From positions 182,544 to 246,543 of the forward strand of contig NZ_FNRL01000001.1 of NCBI RefSeq assembly GCF_900107795.1: a stretch of 64,000 nt of DNA, given 5' to 3'. Positions 1 through 10,479 of this stretch are shown here, piece after piece. The position numbers and the translations under genes are program-made. A model generated the notes under the pieces. It saw only the letters and a list, made by a program, of their open reading frames with translations. It was not told where the DNA came from and searched no databases. The stretch's first letter is position 1. Each line of letters opens with the position of its first letter. This DNA comes from Chitinophaga terrae (ex Kim and Jung 2007). Its GTDB lineage: Bacteria; Bacteroidota; Bacteroidia; Chitinophagales; Chitinophagaceae.

Positions 1-453
1 GTATTTTCTGTTGCCTGTACTTTTGCTCAAAGCAGCAAAAAGCCGGCTAAAGCGGCCCCCTCTCCCGCCACAAGCGCCAACAAAAGACCTGCGAAACTCC
101 GCAGCAGCTGGAGCATTTTTTTGAGCGATACCCTTCCAAAAAACGAAGTGATCAAACTCCTGGATTCAGCCCTCATTGTCAGGGATGAAAAAAATGTCAA
201 ATACCCGGTTATTTCCTTTGCCTTTACCTACGAAAAACATGAACCCTATCTCAATGATACTACCGGCCAGGTGAACATCTATAAAGACTATACCGGCGAC
301 AATTTCAAAGCCGCCACTTTATCTCCCCTCTGGAGCAAAGCCCTGAAAGCCAACCTGGAAAGCGGCGATGTATTGTACTTTGATGAGATCATTATTCAAT
401 ATACTCCCGACAAAATGTATAAAGCTCCAAGCCTCAGGTTTGACGTAAAGTAG
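1..453 (+). CDS. Secreted hypothetical protein, 5' end outside window
   Basis: The frame is already open at base 1 and runs to TAG at 451-453, so only the last 150 residues are visible. The first residues (VFSVACTFAQ) look like the end of a Sec signal peptide, followed by a Lys/Pro/Ala-rich linker to about residue 40. The remaining part is a compact, probably beta-rich domain ending in a GDVLYFDEI...SLRFDV pattern. This loosely recalls the C-terminal domain of GldM-type gliding/secretion proteins, but I cannot assign a family. A TTG at 121 is a possible start but would discard the signal peptide, so I read the gene as beginning upstream of the window. Confidence 0.65.
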   Translation, partial: VFSVACTFAQSSKKPAKAAPSPATSANKRPAKLRSSWSIFLSDTLPKNEVIKLLDSALIVRDEKNVKYPVISFAFTYEKHEPYLNDTTGQVNIYKDYTGDNFKAATLSPLWSKALKANLESGDVLYFDEIIIQYTPDKMYKAPSLRFDVK

Positions 454-552
454 ACGGTAACCACCAGGCAAACTCTTATCTATAACATGGAAAATCACTT
501 TTGGCAATATTGCTAAAATTCCACGTTATGGCACTGCAACAAAATATCATGA

Positions 553-3348
553 TCAATAATTAAACAACTGCTGGATAGGCACAATAAAGTCTACCCGTTG
601 CTTTGCATTGTCTACCGGGTCGTTATCCAACAAATGACTCACCCTCACACCAAAGGAGAATGGAAGGGCGTTGCCGATACGGGTATCGAAATACAGCTCT
701 CCCCCGGTTGAGGAATACCGGGCACGCGAATGATTGATAGCGTAGGTAGATTGGCTGTAATCATAAAAGACATTGGCACGTATGCGCTTGAAATAAAGTA
801 TCTGTGCAAATCCCCAATCGGGGTACGCAATAGGGAAATGATAGTTGGCGCCCAGCTTGTAAATGCTGGTATATAAAGGCTTGTTATACCCTCTCGCATA
901 CACGAAATTATCAGAGAAGCTATAATAGAATGATTTATCCCTTTGCTGGTAAGCTGCCTGCAATACAATGCTGTGATTCTGCCAGATGCCCGGCAGGTAT
1001 TGGTCGAACCGCAGGTATAGCTGCTCTGCAAAAAGGCCGCCTGTTGTACGGTTATACTGTGCCGCCAGGTATTGCCCGAAATGGGTATAAATATTTTGAA
1101 GACCTTTTAAACGCTGGTTGCTGAAGATGAGGGTATTGGACAGGAATTGCAGGTCGTTATTCGCATATTTGCTGCTCAGGTAACGATGCCGGAGATTAAA
1201 ATTACTTCCCAGGCTGAGACTCCGGCTGTAGAGGCCCGACGAGAAATTCAGCGGGATGCTGAACCCTATATACCCGGTTGCTTCATTCCAGTATACTTTG
1301 TTCCGGTTCTGGTCAAACCCGTACCTGTTGATGTTATAATCGGCGCCGATAGACAGGTAAGGGAACCATCCGCCAAACGTAAACCGGCCATAGATATCGG
1401 AACTTCCTTCATTATTATTATATGTATAACCAATGCTGGTGCTGGTCGTATTCAGGATATTCTCTCCCAGCAACGCAATCCCGTATTCGGGATCATTGAA
1501 CGACGGCACCCAGCTGTGAAAGTTGAAAGGCCTTGTCAACTGTGCATATTTCTTCACTGGCAAAGAATCCGCAGGCACCCGGTCAAGGATATTGCCCCCT
1601 TCTGCAAATGCCGGTTGCAACCACTTGCTTTGCGTAAGCTGATCAACATTCACTTTCTTTAACCTTGTGGCAGCTTTATACAAATGATACCCCCGATCTG
1701 TGAACTCGCTGAATACAAGACTGTCGCCCGCCGGCGACAAAGCCGCCTGGGAAACGCTGTTACCCCGGTCTGTAACTTCGTACTGTTGCCGATCACGTAA
1801 GGTGATCGCATAGAGATCATTAACATCTTTATAGCCGGCAGCAAAGAAAACTGTATCTCCCTTCAGCGTGGGAATGCCAATAGCTTTATAGCTCCAGTTG
1901 GTAAGCAAAGCAACGCTGCCATCCTGCAGGGAGATCTGCGCCAGTGCCATTTCTCCACGATGATTTCTCACTCCACTGATCACCTGGTTACGGGCAATAT
2001 CAAATTTTGGATAGGTATAATACCAGTTCTCCGGGTTAGGCAACTGCTTTTCGGGCTTCCCTGTTTCAGCGTTGATCAGTTGCAAACTGTACTCCATTGC
2101 CGGCGTTACAACCACTGCAACAATCTGCCTGCCATCTGGACTGATATCGGGAGAAAAGAACTTTCCCCAGCCGGTAACAGTTCTCGTCTGGCCGGTATGT
2201 ATATCATGCACCCGGATCACCGAAAGGTCTTTCCAGCTCCAGCGTGGATGAAAACGTGCAGCCGCCCAGGTTATACGCCCGTTGCTATAGCTGAAATAAT
2301 CGTCGAACGCCAGTCCCGGCCTTACAACAAGTTCGCTCTCCCCATTCTCTTTTATCTTAAAGATCCCGGGAACTTTGTTATAAGCATCTTTTAAAACCAG
2401 CCATTCATTGTTACCGGCTGCATATACATATTTATAGTCTGTAACTGTCCTGGAGGCGGGAGTAACAGGAACAGCCGGGGTAGTATCGGGCCTGGAGGCG
2501 TAATTCTTCCAGTAGGCCTGGTACTCTTCCAGCATGCTGTGATAGAATGCAGTAACGTTCTTGCCCGTACGTTTTTTCAGGCTGTGAGAAAGGGGATAAA
2601 ACAGTCCGCGGTACCTGACTGCATCCGTGGTCACATCTTTCCAGAAATCATTACCATAATGTGTTCTTCCATAAGTTGCCATTAAATAGCCTAAAGGGTA
2701 ATGATTGGGAACAAAATCGACATACGACCCGTTGCGTATCTTCATATAGGCATACTTCCTGTTGCTCAACGCAAGCGCTCTGAATCCATCGAAGAAGCCC
2801 GGCAGCCGGCCCCGCCCCTGTGGAGAAAGCGCTGTTTCCATCACCACTGCATCTCCTTCCCAGAACCAGTCAGGAACCGCAATATTCGTAGCAGCAGCCT
2901 GGCCTAGCTGGCCTCCTAAAATGGAAAATACCCTGGAGAGTCCCTGTCGGAAATTCATATTCTGCAATACATGCCTGTATTCATGCACGGATAACTGGTC
3001 AACCCAGTTAAGCGATCCCAGGTCAAACGAAGACGGGGGCGGCGTTAAATAAAATTCTGAACGGAAAGGCCCCAACTGCACATAACCATTAGACATCATT
3101 GTCTGGTTCTGTAAAACGATATCTACTTTTTTCTGCAGGTTTCCGATAGAACTCCTGGTTGTCCTGTTGATCAGCTGAACGGTATTGGCTACACGTTCTC
3201 CCTGGAGCGACATGCCTTTGGGAAATATAACCCTCACAGTATCGGTATTGATCTGTTGCCATTTCAGGGATGGAGGGTTTCCGCCGAACTGTTGGGCTGA
3301 TAAAGTTACTGATGTCAGCAGTAAGGAAGTGGCCAGGATAAAGCGCAT
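553..3348 (-). CDS. Outer-membrane metallopeptidase-like protein with beta-propeller and C-terminal barrel
   Basis: 931 residues with a signal peptide (residues 1-18, cleavage after LSA). The N-terminal third carries HEYRH near residue 122, an HExxH-like zinc motif, followed by PDWFWEGDA, where the Glu could be the third ligand; this layout is typical of gluzincin-like peptidases. Residues about 330-600 contain TolB/WD40-like propeller repeats (for example ISPDGRQIVAVVV, LSPAGDSLVFSE). The last 300 residues are rich in alternating aromatic residues and end in a short strand, as expected for an outer-membrane beta-barrel. I infer a surface- or periplasm-facing protein; proteolytic activity is unproven. 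It is a single gene, divergent from no close neighbour and convergent with the preceding secreted protein. Confidence 0.7.
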   Translation of the reverse strand: MRFILATSLLLTSVTLSAQQFGGNPPSLKWQQINTDTVRVIFPKGMSLQGERVANTVQLINRTTRSSIGNLQKKVDIVLQNQTMMSNGYVQLGPFRSEFYLTPPPSSFDLGSLNWVDQLSVHEYRHVLQNMNFRQGLSRVFSILGGQLGQAAATNIAVPDWFWEGDAVVMETALSPQGRGRLPGFFDGFRALALSNRKYAYMKIRNGSYVDFVPNHYPLGYLMATYGRTHYGNDFWKDVTTDAVRYRGLFYPLSHSLKKRTGKNVTAFYHSMLEEYQAYWKNYASRPDTTPAVPVTPASRTVTDYKYVYAAGNNEWLVLKDAYNKVPGIFKIKENGESELVVRPGLAFDDYFSYSNGRITWAAARFHPRWSWKDLSVIRVHDIHTGQTRTVTGWGKFFSPDISPDGRQIVAVVVTPAMEYSLQLINAETGKPEKQLPNPENWYYTYPKFDIARNQVISGVRNHRGEMALAQISLQDGSVALLTNWSYKAIGIPTLKGDTVFFAAGYKDVNDLYAITLRDRQQYEVTDRGNSVSQAALSPAGDSLVFSEFTDRGYHLYKAATRLKKVNVDQLTQSKWLQPAFAEGGNILDRVPADSLPVKKYAQLTRPFNFHSWVPSFNDPEYGIALLGENILNTTSTSIGYTYNNNEGSSDIYGRFTFGGWFPYLSIGADYNINRYGFDQNRNKVYWNEATGYIGFSIPLNFSSGLYSRSLSLGSNFNLRHRYLSSKYANNDLQFLSNTLIFSNQRLKGLQNIYTHFGQYLAAQYNRTTGGLFAEQLYLRFDQYLPGIWQNHSIVLQAAYQQRDKSFYYSFSDNFVYARGYNKPLYTSIYKLGANYHFPIAYPDWGFAQILYFKRIRANVFYDYSQSTYAINHSRARYSSTGGELYFDTRIGNALPFSFGVRVSHLLDNDPVDNAKQRVDFIVPIQQLFNY

Positions 3349-3456
3349 ACGAAATACCGGATTACGGTCAGTTGTAGTAAAATCGATGTAAACGAAAATA
3401 GGCTACTTTCCCAACATCTCAAAAACGACAACAAAATCCGTAACCCGGTAGATGGA

Positions 3457-4884
3457 TCAGCATTCGGGTAAACTGATAGGAATGTTTACCGCTAATCCTC
3501 CGTCTGAAGTTTCTTTATATTTTGAGTTCATGTCCTGCGCTGTTTCCCACATGGTTTTCACGACTGCGTCGAGCGATACTTTGGCCAGTTCCGGGTTGCT
3601 TTGCAACGCCAGTTGTGAAGCGGTGATAGCTTTGATAGCGCCCATTGTATTCCTTTCTATGCAGGGCACCTGAACCAGTCCGCCTATCGGGTCGCAGGTC
3701 AGGCCAAGATGGTGTTCCATGGCTATTTCTGCGGCCATTAAAACCTGGCGTTGCGATCCGCCCAGGCATTCTGTCAGCGCAGCAGCAGCCATGGCCGACG
3801 ATACGCCGATCTCCGCCTGGCAACCGCCCATAGCAGCGGAAATGGTTGAACGTTTTTTGAAGATGCTGCCGATCTCGGATGCTACCAGCAGGAATTGCTG
3901 AATCTTGTCGTCGTGCAATCCGTCGCAGAATGCGATGAAGTATTGCAAAACAGCAGGAATAACGCCTGCCGCTCCGTTTGTAGGCGCTGTTACTACCCTG
4001 CCAAACGAAGCATTTTCTTCATTCACGGCCAGGGCAAAGCAGCTAACCCAGTCGAGCGTATACGAAAAGTGCGTACCGCCTTCGCGGATAGCAGCTATCC
4101 ACGAAGCATAATCGGTATAGGTACGGCCTTTTAAAAGCTTTTTATTGAGCGCGGCTGCACGGCGGGCTACACGAAGGCCGCCTGGCAGATCGCCGGCGGT
4201 ATGACAACCCCTGAAAGTGCATTCCTGCATCACTCTCCAGATATTCAACAACCCTGCGCGGGTCTGTTCTTCGGGCCTCCAGGCCAGTTCATTTTCCAGC
4301 ACCAGTTCAGAGATGCTGTAACCGGTTTTGATACACCATTGCAGCAGCTGCCGGGCGGTATCTATCGGGAAAGGCAGATCTACCTGTTGAGCGCTGCTGC
4401 CGCTCTCTCCTTCCTGCACTACGAAACCGCCGCCAATGGAATAATAAGTTGACGCCAGTTGTTCTCCGTCGGCCAGCGATACTAAAAACGTAAGGGCGTT
4501 AGGATGGAAGGGTAATGATTCTTCATAAAGGAAATCGATGTCCTCCACGGGATCGAAGTCGATCTCATATTTGCCGGCTACCGTCATTTTCCGGTCGCGG
4601 CGTATAGTATCTATTTTAGGATTGATCTGGTTTACGTCGAAGGTAACGGGATCATCGCCGCATAGCCCCAGTTGAACGGCGATATCGGTACCGTGCCCGT
4701 GGCCGGTTTTAGCTAACGATCCGTACAGCAGTACCTGTACTTTCTGAACGGAAGGTAATTTACCTGTTGATTCCAATTGTTGGAGGAAGCGCAGCGCCGC
4801 TCTCCAAGGCCCTAAGGTATGGGAACTGGAAGGGCCTACCCCTATTTTGAAGATGTCAAAGACGGAAATACATTCTTGTGCCAC
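3457..4884 (-). CDS. sdaA: L-serine ammonia-lyase (iron-sulfur dependent, single chain)
   Basis: 475 residues, the full length of the fused beta-alpha form. The enzyme deaminates L-serine to pyruvate and ammonia with a [4Fe-4S] cluster in the cytoplasm. Recognisable segments are [16 protein letters not shown] near the N-terminus (beta domain) and [38 protein letters not shown] and [18 protein letters not shown] in the alpha domain, which hold the cluster cysteines. The protein ends in Cys475; in the characterised Legionella enzyme the C-terminal cysteine folds back onto the cluster, so this tail appears conserved. The start ATG at 4884 is directly followed by the family N-terminus. Its upstream region abuts palindromic repeat copy 1. 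Confidence 0.93.
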   Translation of the reverse strand: MAQECISVFDIFKIGVGPSSSHTLGPWRAALRFLQQLESTGKLPSVQKVQVLLYGSLAKTGHGHGTDIAVQLGLCGDDPVTFDVNQINPKIDTIRRDRKMTVAGKYEIDFDPVEDIDFLYEESLPFHPNALTFLVSLADGEQLASTYYSIGGGFVVQEGESGSSAQQVDLPFPIDTARQLLQWCIKTGYSISELVLENELAWRPEEQTRAGLLNIWRVMQECTFRGCHTAGDLPGGLRVARRAAALNKKLLKGRTYTDYASWIAAIREGGTHFSYTLDWVSCFALAVNEENASFGRVVTAPTNGAAGVIPAVLQYFIAFCDGLHDDKIQQFLLVASEIGSIFKKRSTISAAMGGCQAEIGVSSAMAAAALTECLGGSQRQVLMAAEIAMEHHLGLTCDPIGGLVQVPCIERNTMGAIKAITASQLALQSNPELAKVSLDAVVKTMWETAQDMNSKYKETSDGGLAVNIPISLPEC

Positions 4885-4928
4885 TAGTGAAATCTATTTA
4901 ACATGTAAAACTACGTAATGTTTCGCGG

Positions 4929-5121
4929 TTTCCCGCAGAGGGGTTTCCCGCAAAGACGCAAAGAAGCAAAGACACAAAGAATTTATATTAAGAAAGTAAG
5001 GAGGCAAAGAAAGCGAAGATTGTGTTATATAACATAATCTTCGCTTTCTTTGCCTCCTTAAAACAAAATTCTTTGCGTCTTTGCTTCTTTGCGTCTTTGC
5101 GGGAAACCCCTCTGCGTGAAA
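4929..5121. repeat. Giant palindromic repeat, copy 1
   Basis: An almost complete inverted repeat of 193 bp centred near 5028 on GTTATATAAC. The outer arms begin TTTCCCGC (4929) and end GCGTGAAA (5121) and match over about 50 bp with two or three mismatches. They are built of AAAGACGCAAAGAAGC-type words. An inner stem (about 5000-5057) pairs GGAGGCAAAGAAAGCGAAG with its complement. The right end lies one base from the TAG stop (5123-5125) of the FKBP gene. The ends are nested, with a second TTTCCCGC inside the first. It fills the whole 238 bp gap between sdaA and the FKBP gene, both on the minus strand. Confidence 0.9.
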
Positions 5122-5122
5122 T

Positions 5123-5602
5123 CTACTTATTAACGAAGTCGTAAAGTTTCACGTTGAATACCAGTACGGAGTTAGGCGGGATAGGGCCGTTAGCGTAAGG
5201 ACCGTATCCGTAGATGGATGGCACGAAGAGATTGATTTCTCCGTCTTTACCGATTTTTGGAATACCTACGGTCCAGCCGGTGATCACTTTATTGAGATCG
5301 AAATAGGCGGTATCCTTTCCGTCGAATTTGGATTTATCCAGCAAGGTACCGGTATAACCTACTTTTACGCTGGCAACGCCGTTGGGTTTCTGTTCTCCTC
5401 CGGGTTTTACGATCTGGTAGAAAAGGCCACGAGAGTCGTGTTGTACGTTCTGAATATTGTTGGCTTGTATGTAGGCTACAATTTTGGCAGAATCGATATC
5501 GTATTGTGCATTAGGGTCGTAGTCCGGCCCGTTGTCTTTTTTATTACATGCGGCGAAAGCAAACAGCAACACTCCGGCTCCCAGGACGAATAATTTCTTC
5601 AT
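5123..5602 (-). CDS. FKBP-type peptidyl-prolyl isomerase lipoprotein
   Basis: 159 residues. The N-terminus MKKLFVLGAGVLLFAFAAC has a lipobox ending at Cys19, so the protein should be exported and lipidated. Residues about 50-157 form an FKBP domain: VGYTGTLLDKSKFDGK, VITGWTVGIPKIGKDGEI, LFVPSIYGYGPYANGPIPPNSVLVFNVKL. It should catalyse cis-trans proline isomerisation in envelope proteins. The gene just upstream (5648-6127) encodes a second FKBP lipoprotein of the same length, so the pair probably arose by tandem duplication and is co-transcribed. The TAG stop touches palindromic repeat copy 1. Confidence 0.92.
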   Translation of the reverse strand: MKKLFVLGAGVLLFAFAACNKKDNGPDYDPNAQYDIDSAKIVAYIQANNIQNVQHDSRGLFYQIVKPGGEQKPNGVASVKVGYTGTLLDKSKFDGKDTAYFDLNKVITGWTVGIPKIGKDGEINLFVPSIYGYGPYANGPIPPNSVLVFNVKLYDFVNK

Positions 5603-5647
5603 ACAGTGTCAGTTATGTTTATATTACGTTAAGTTAATCAATCTTCT

Positions 5648-6127
5648 TTAATCGATCTTTACCAGTTCTATTTCTGAGATCAGGATGGCGTTGGGCGGTA
5701 TAACCCCGGCTACGCCTACATTTCCATAGGCCAGTTCCGGAGGGATGTATAACCTGATCTTTCCTCCCTTTGATATCTTATATAGTCCTATCTGCCAGCC
5801 GGGAATGTGGTTTTTCAGTTCCCTGCGGTCGAAATCCGTTGGTGCAAAGGAAGAGCCTACGATCTGCCCATTGAGGAGTTTGGAGGTATAAATGATTGAG
5901 GGAATGGAAGTTGGCTTGCAGAAGTGCTCGCCGTCGCCCGGTTCCAGGATCCGGTAATAGATGCCTGAAATGTCCCTGATGGCTGAATCATTATGCTGGC
6001 GCAAATATGCCTGTATGCTGCTTTCCGCTTTCGGATCGGCCATGATGAGCGCTCCGTCTTTGTTTTTAATGCAGGCAGTTATCAGAAACAGCAGGCAAAT
6101 GCTTAGAATACGTACAACTGGTTTCAT
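5648..6127 (-). CDS. FKBP-type peptidyl-prolyl isomerase lipoprotein (paralogue)
   Basis: 159 residues from the ATG at 6127. A longer frame reaches 6202 but would begin inside the groEL terminator and hide the signal peptide MKPVVRILSICLLFLITAC, so the internal ATG is chosen. Cys19 is the lipidation site. The FKBP domain (residues about 60-158) keeps the fold-defining segments (IPGWQIGLYKISKGGKIRLYIP, ELAYGNVGVAGVIPPNAIL when read in pieces), although the first strand (IIYTSKLLNGQIVGSS) is less standard than in its neighbour. Reduced isomerase activity is possible. It lies 45 bases upstream of the other FKBP gene. Confidence 0.88.
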   Translation of the reverse strand: MKPVVRILSICLLFLITACIKNKDGALIMADPKAESSIQAYLRQHNDSAIRDISGIYYRILEPGDGEHFCKPTSIPSIIYTSKLLNGQIVGSSFAPTDFDRRELKNHIPGWQIGLYKISKGGKIRLYIPPELAYGNVGVAGVIPPNAILISEIELVKID

Positions 6128-6202
6128 CCGCTTCTTATTTCTTGTATTTGTCGTGTAACGGATTTGAACCGGTAAAGTTACAATAGGGAGATTGAATGGC
6201 AT

Positions 6203-6239
6203 AAAAAAAACTCTCTCTACCGGGTGTAGAGAGAGTTTT
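6203..6239 (-). terminator. Rho-independent terminator of groESL
   Basis: On the minus strand the arms AAAACTCTCTCTAC and GTAGAGAGAGTTTT are separated by a 4-5 base loop and followed by a run of eight T. It sits 23 bases beyond the groEL stop codon, in the correct orientation to end the groES-groEL transcript. Confidence 0.9.
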
Positions 6240-6261
6240 CCTTCTATGAGTAAGTTGATTA

Positions 6262-7902
<1,641 letters not shown>

Positions 7903-7946
7903 TTACAGTTTTTCTTTTTTAGGAATTAAAATTTATCCTTTACTAC

Positions 7947-8228
7947 TTAGATGATAGCGAGGATATCTGATTCACGCATGATTAAGTAATCTTCGCCTTC
8001 AATCGGAAGTTCCTGACCAGAATATTTACCATATAACACGGTATCGCCTACCTTAACTGTTATAGGCTCATCTTTTTTACCAGGACCAGCAGCCACTACG
8101 GTGCCTCTCACTGGTTTTTCTTTCGCGGTATCGGGGATGATGATACCACCAGCTGTCTTCTCTTCTGCTGCTGCAGGTTTCACGATCACCCTGTCAGCTA
8201 AAGGTTTAATACTTAATTGTTTAGCCAT
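7947..8228 (-). CDS. groES: Co-chaperonin GroES
   Basis: 93 residues. The 10-kDa heptameric lid of GroEL. The family start ([14 protein letters not shown]) is present, with the mobile loop around residues 18-33 containing TAGGIIIPD, the segment that contacts the GroEL apical domain, and the C-terminal strand [15 protein letters not shown]. It is the first gene of the groESL operon. No CIRCE operator (TTAGCACTC inverted repeat) is visible upstream; instead there is a housekeeping-type promoter about 95 bases before the start, and the palindromic repeat copy 2 lies beyond that. Confidence 0.98.
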   Translation of the reverse strand: MAKQLSIKPLADRVIVKPAAAEEKTAGGIIIPDTAKEKPVRGTVVAAGPGKKDEPITVKVGDTVLYGKYSGQELPIEGEDYLIMRESDILAII

Positions 8229-8322
8229 AGTAGTTTTTATTTAAAAAAGAAGTTTGAAAATTTGTGTTTTCTCGTCCACGAACATTATGCCAAGGCCGGA
8301 TTTGGGTCAAATTTGCAGGTTA

Positions 8323-8354
8323 CGAAGGTATTGTCTTCCCGGCATACTGACAAA
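8323..8354 (-). promoter_or_regulatory. Predicted promoter of groESL
   Basis: Read on the minus strand: TTTG (8354-8351), a 20-base spacer, then TACCTTCG (8330-8323), one base away from the Bacteroidota -7 consensus TAnnTTTG. An inverted pair ACTGACA (8346-8352) and TGTCAGT (8378-8384) overlaps the -33 box and could be an operator, though this is inference. Confidence 0.5.
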
Positions 8355-8387
8355 TCATGACAAGCGTCTGGAAAAAATGTCAGTTTA

Positions 8388-8629
8388 TTTCCCGCAAAGG
8401 AGCGAAGTTTCCCGCAAAGGAGCAAAGAAGCAAAGCAGCAAAGACATTTTTTGAGATTATTAAGGATAATAAGGAAAAGATTGTATTATATAATGCTATA
8501 CAATACTACATAATGCTATATAATGTTATTTAATACAATCTTTTCAACCCTTGCTCCCTTATTTTCCTTAATAATCTCAAAAAATGTCTTTGCTGCTTTG
8601 CTTCTTTGCTCCTTTGCGGGAAACTTCGC
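8388..8629. repeat. Giant palindromic repeat, copy 2
   Basis: The longest copy. The arms 8402-8466 and 8565-8629 are a perfect 65 bp inverted repeat beginning GCGAAGTTTCCCGC. The left end carries an extra partial terminus (TTTCCCGCAAAGGAGC from 8388). Inside, AAAAGATTGTATT pairs with AATACAATCTTTT around an AT-rich centre that contains ATAATGCTATA twice (near 8490 and 8510). Unlike the other copies it lies between divergent genes (groES and nusB) and does not touch a stop codon. With the groES promoter on one side and the nusB -7 box on the other, it explains nearly all of the 461 bp gap. Confidence 0.92.
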
Positions 8630-8653
8630 CCAATGAATATGAAAATTTTTCTC

Positions 8654-8661
8654 TAGTTTTG
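8654..8661 (+). promoter_or_regulatory. Predicted -7 box of nusB
   Basis: TAGTTTTG matches TAnnTTTG exactly and lies 28 bases before the nusB ATG. I do not see a convincing -33 TTG at the usual distance, where the end of palindromic repeat copy 2 is found. Confidence 0.4.
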
Positions 8662-8689
8662 CGCCCTTATACCAGTTCTTTTTTATACG

Positions 8690-9619
8690 ATGATCAGTAG
8701 AAGAAACATCCGGGTTAAAGTGATGCAAACGCTATACGCCCTGGAAACGATGGAGCAAAGCAGTATTAAGCCAGGCACGGCTACCAGACTTTTGAACGAA
8801 AAGCTGGACCAGACTTGCCAGATTTTCACCTACCTGCTCTACTCAGTAACACAGGTAGCGCAATATGCCGAGATTGACGCACAATCCCGTGCTTCAAAAC
8901 ACCTACCATCAGCAGAAGACCTGCAGGTGAACACCAAGATAGCCGGAAATGAATTTATTTACCAGATTACTGGCGACAAGGGCTTCCAGGTAAACCTGGA
9001 ACAATGGAGAATGAAACAATACATTGATGAAAGCCTGATCAGAAAACTCTATAACCAGTTAGTAGCCACCGATGCCTATAAAGCATACATTGCCGACAAT
9101 TCCAGAACGAAGGCAGGCGAAAAAGAAATACTGGAATTCATTTATAAAGAAATACTGGCTAAAAATGAACTCTTCATCCAACACATGGAAGATACTTTCC
9201 TCCACTGGGGCGATGATGAAGAAATGATGGGCATCTTGATCAATAACTATTTCAACAAGCCGCATCTGTTCAACTTTATGCAGCTCATCAGCAAAGAAAA
9301 GCTGGAATACGCCAGGGAACTCCTGTTAACAGTGATCGATAAAAAAGATTACTGCTTGGATCTAATCAAACCTAAATTACAGAACTGGGATTCCGAACGT
9401 ATTGCGGCAGTAGATATGTTGCTTATGGAAATGGGGGTATGCGAATTCCTGTATTTCCCAACCATCCCCACCAAAGTAACGATCAATGAATATATTGATC
9501 TGGCTAAAGCCTACAGTACGCCCCAGAGCGGTCAGTTTATCAACGGGATCCTGGATAACATCCTGAAAGACCTGGAAAAAGATCAGCTGGTTCAAAAACA
9601 GGACCGCCCTAAAAAGTAA
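8690..9619 (+). CDS. nusB: Transcription antitermination factor NusB (extended form)
   Basis: 309 residues, against about 140 in E. coli. The NusB fold is in the C-terminal part (about residues 190-300), recognisable by WDSERIAAVDMLLMEMGVCEF and TKVTINEYIDLAKAYSTPQSGQFINGILD. The first 170 residues are a helical extension seen across Bacteroidota. NusB binds boxA RNA with NusE and prevents premature termination of rRNA transcripts. It probably heads a cluster with the DUF1573 lipoprotein, yajC and coaE on the same strand. Confidence 0.93.
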   Translation: MISRRNIRVKVMQTLYALETMEQSSIKPGTATRLLNEKLDQTCQIFTYLLYSVTQVAQYAEIDAQSRASKHLPSAEDLQVNTKIAGNEFIYQITGDKGFQVNLEQWRMKQYIDESLIRKLYNQLVATDAYKAYIADNSRTKAGEKEILEFIYKEILAKNELFIQHMEDTFLHWGDDEEMMGILINNYFNKPHLFNFMQLISKEKLEYARELLLTVIDKKDYCLDLIKPKLQNWDSERIAAVDMLLMEMGVCEFLYFPTIPTKVTINEYIDLAKAYSTPQSGQFINGILDNILKDLEKDQLVQKQDRPKK

Positions 9620-9656
9620 GTGGGAAAAGTTATTTTTAGCTCAAAATAGCAATGCC

Positions 9657-10097
9657 ATGAAAAAACTGTTCTGTTTATTTGCCCTGGGAAGCCTGCTAGC
9701 AGCAGCTTGTAACAATAATAACACCCATTCTGAAGCCGGCTCTGCAAACACCGGCCAGCAGAAAGTTGACACAAGCCTGGCTTCCGCTTTGACCTTTGAA
9801 GAAAAGGTTCATAACTTTGGCGACATCACCGAAGGTGAAAAAGTGGAATATTCTTTCAAATTCACCAACACTGGCAATAGCCCGGTTGTTATTGAAGATG
9901 CGATCTCCAGTTGCGGCTGTACAGTTCCTGAATGGCCTAAATCACCCATCAAACCAGGTGAGTCCGGCTTTATGAAAGTGATCTTCGACAGTCATGGAAA
10001 ATCAGGATATACAGAAAAGGAGATCTCTATCAAAACAAATGGCAGCCAGGGATATATTTTAGGGCCAAAAATTCAGTGTAATATTGTCTCGAAATAA
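9657..10097 (+). CDS. DUF1573 lipoprotein
   Basis: 146 residues. The signal peptide ends in a lipobox (LLAAAC, Cys18) followed by an Asn/Thr/Gly-rich linker. Residues about 45-145 are a DUF1573 Ig-like domain: HNFGDITEGEKVEYSFKFTN, then SSCGCTVPEWP and IKPGESGFMKVIFDS. The SCGC pair is characteristic of the family. Its function is unknown; such proteins are often encoded beside envelope genes in Bacteroidota. It starts 37 bases after nusB and 28 bases before yajC, consistent with co-transcription. Confidence 0.88.
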   Translation: MKKLFCLFALGSLLAAACNNNNTHSEAGSANTGQQKVDTSLASALTFEEKVHNFGDITEGEKVEYSFKFTNTGNSPVVIEDAISSCGCTVPEWPKSPIKPGESGFMKVIFDSHGKSGYTEKEISIKTNGSQGYILGPKIQCNIVSK

Positions 10098-10125
10098 GAC
10101 ATTAAACTAATAAATCAACAAATAG

Positions 10126-10479
10126 ATGAACATTCTAAACATTTTACTCATGGCCCCTCCGGCAGGAGGCGCTCAAGGCGGCGGAGGCGGATTTCAAACT
10201 ATCCTGTTCATTGGAGGTATGATCCTTATCATGTGGCTCTTCATGATTCGTCCTCAGACCAAGAAAGCCAAACAGCAAAAACAGTTTATCGATAACCTGA
10301 AAGAAGGTGATAAAATTGTTACTATTGCCGGTATCCATGGTAAGATCAAGAAAATGAACCCTGCCGATAATACTGTAGTGATTGAAGTTAGTCCTGGTAC
10401 TACCTTCACCATCGAGCGTTCCGCTATCAGCATGGAATACTCTGCTAACCAACAGAAAGCAGCTACCGACGCTAAATAG
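10126..10479 (+). CDS. yajC: Preprotein translocase subunit YajC
   Basis: 117 residues. It has one transmembrane helix (about residues 26-44, ILFIGGMILIMWLFMI) followed by the diagnostic RPQTKKAKQQ and a small cytoplasmic domain (LKEGDKIVTIAGIHGKI...IERSAI). YajC associates with SecDF, whose gene lies 1.3 kb downstream on the opposite strand rather than in the same operon. The Gly-rich stretch before the helix is common in Bacteroidota YajC. Its TAG stop leads directly into palindromic repeat copy 3. Confidence 0.95.
   Translation: MNILNILLMAPPAGGAQGGGGGFQTILFIGGMILIMWLFMIRPQTKKAKQQKQFIDNLKEGDKIVTIAGIHGKIKKMNPADNTVVIEVSPGTTFTIERSAISMEYSANQQKAATDAK

Noticed and set aside
4929..5121. CRISPR array or insertion sequence at the palindromic repeats
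   Set aside because: There are no regularly spaced identical repeats with unique spacers and no transposase; each copy is one long inverted repeat.
6155..6175. tRNA T-arm-like motif (GGATTTGAACC on the plus strand)
   Set aside because: The matching acceptor, D and anticodon arms are absent on either side; on the minus strand the upstream region is the groEL terminator. Chance similarity or a very small tRNA remnant.
8229..8322. CIRCE/HrcA operator before groES
   Set aside because: No TTAGCACTC inverted repeat is present; the only inverted pair seen is the unrelated ACTGACA/TGTCAGT.
8516..8728. 70-codon minus-strand frame in the groES-nusB gap
   Set aside because: It is made of palindromic repeat copy 2 and overlaps the nusB start; the repetitive Lys/Ala content comes from AGCAAAG words.
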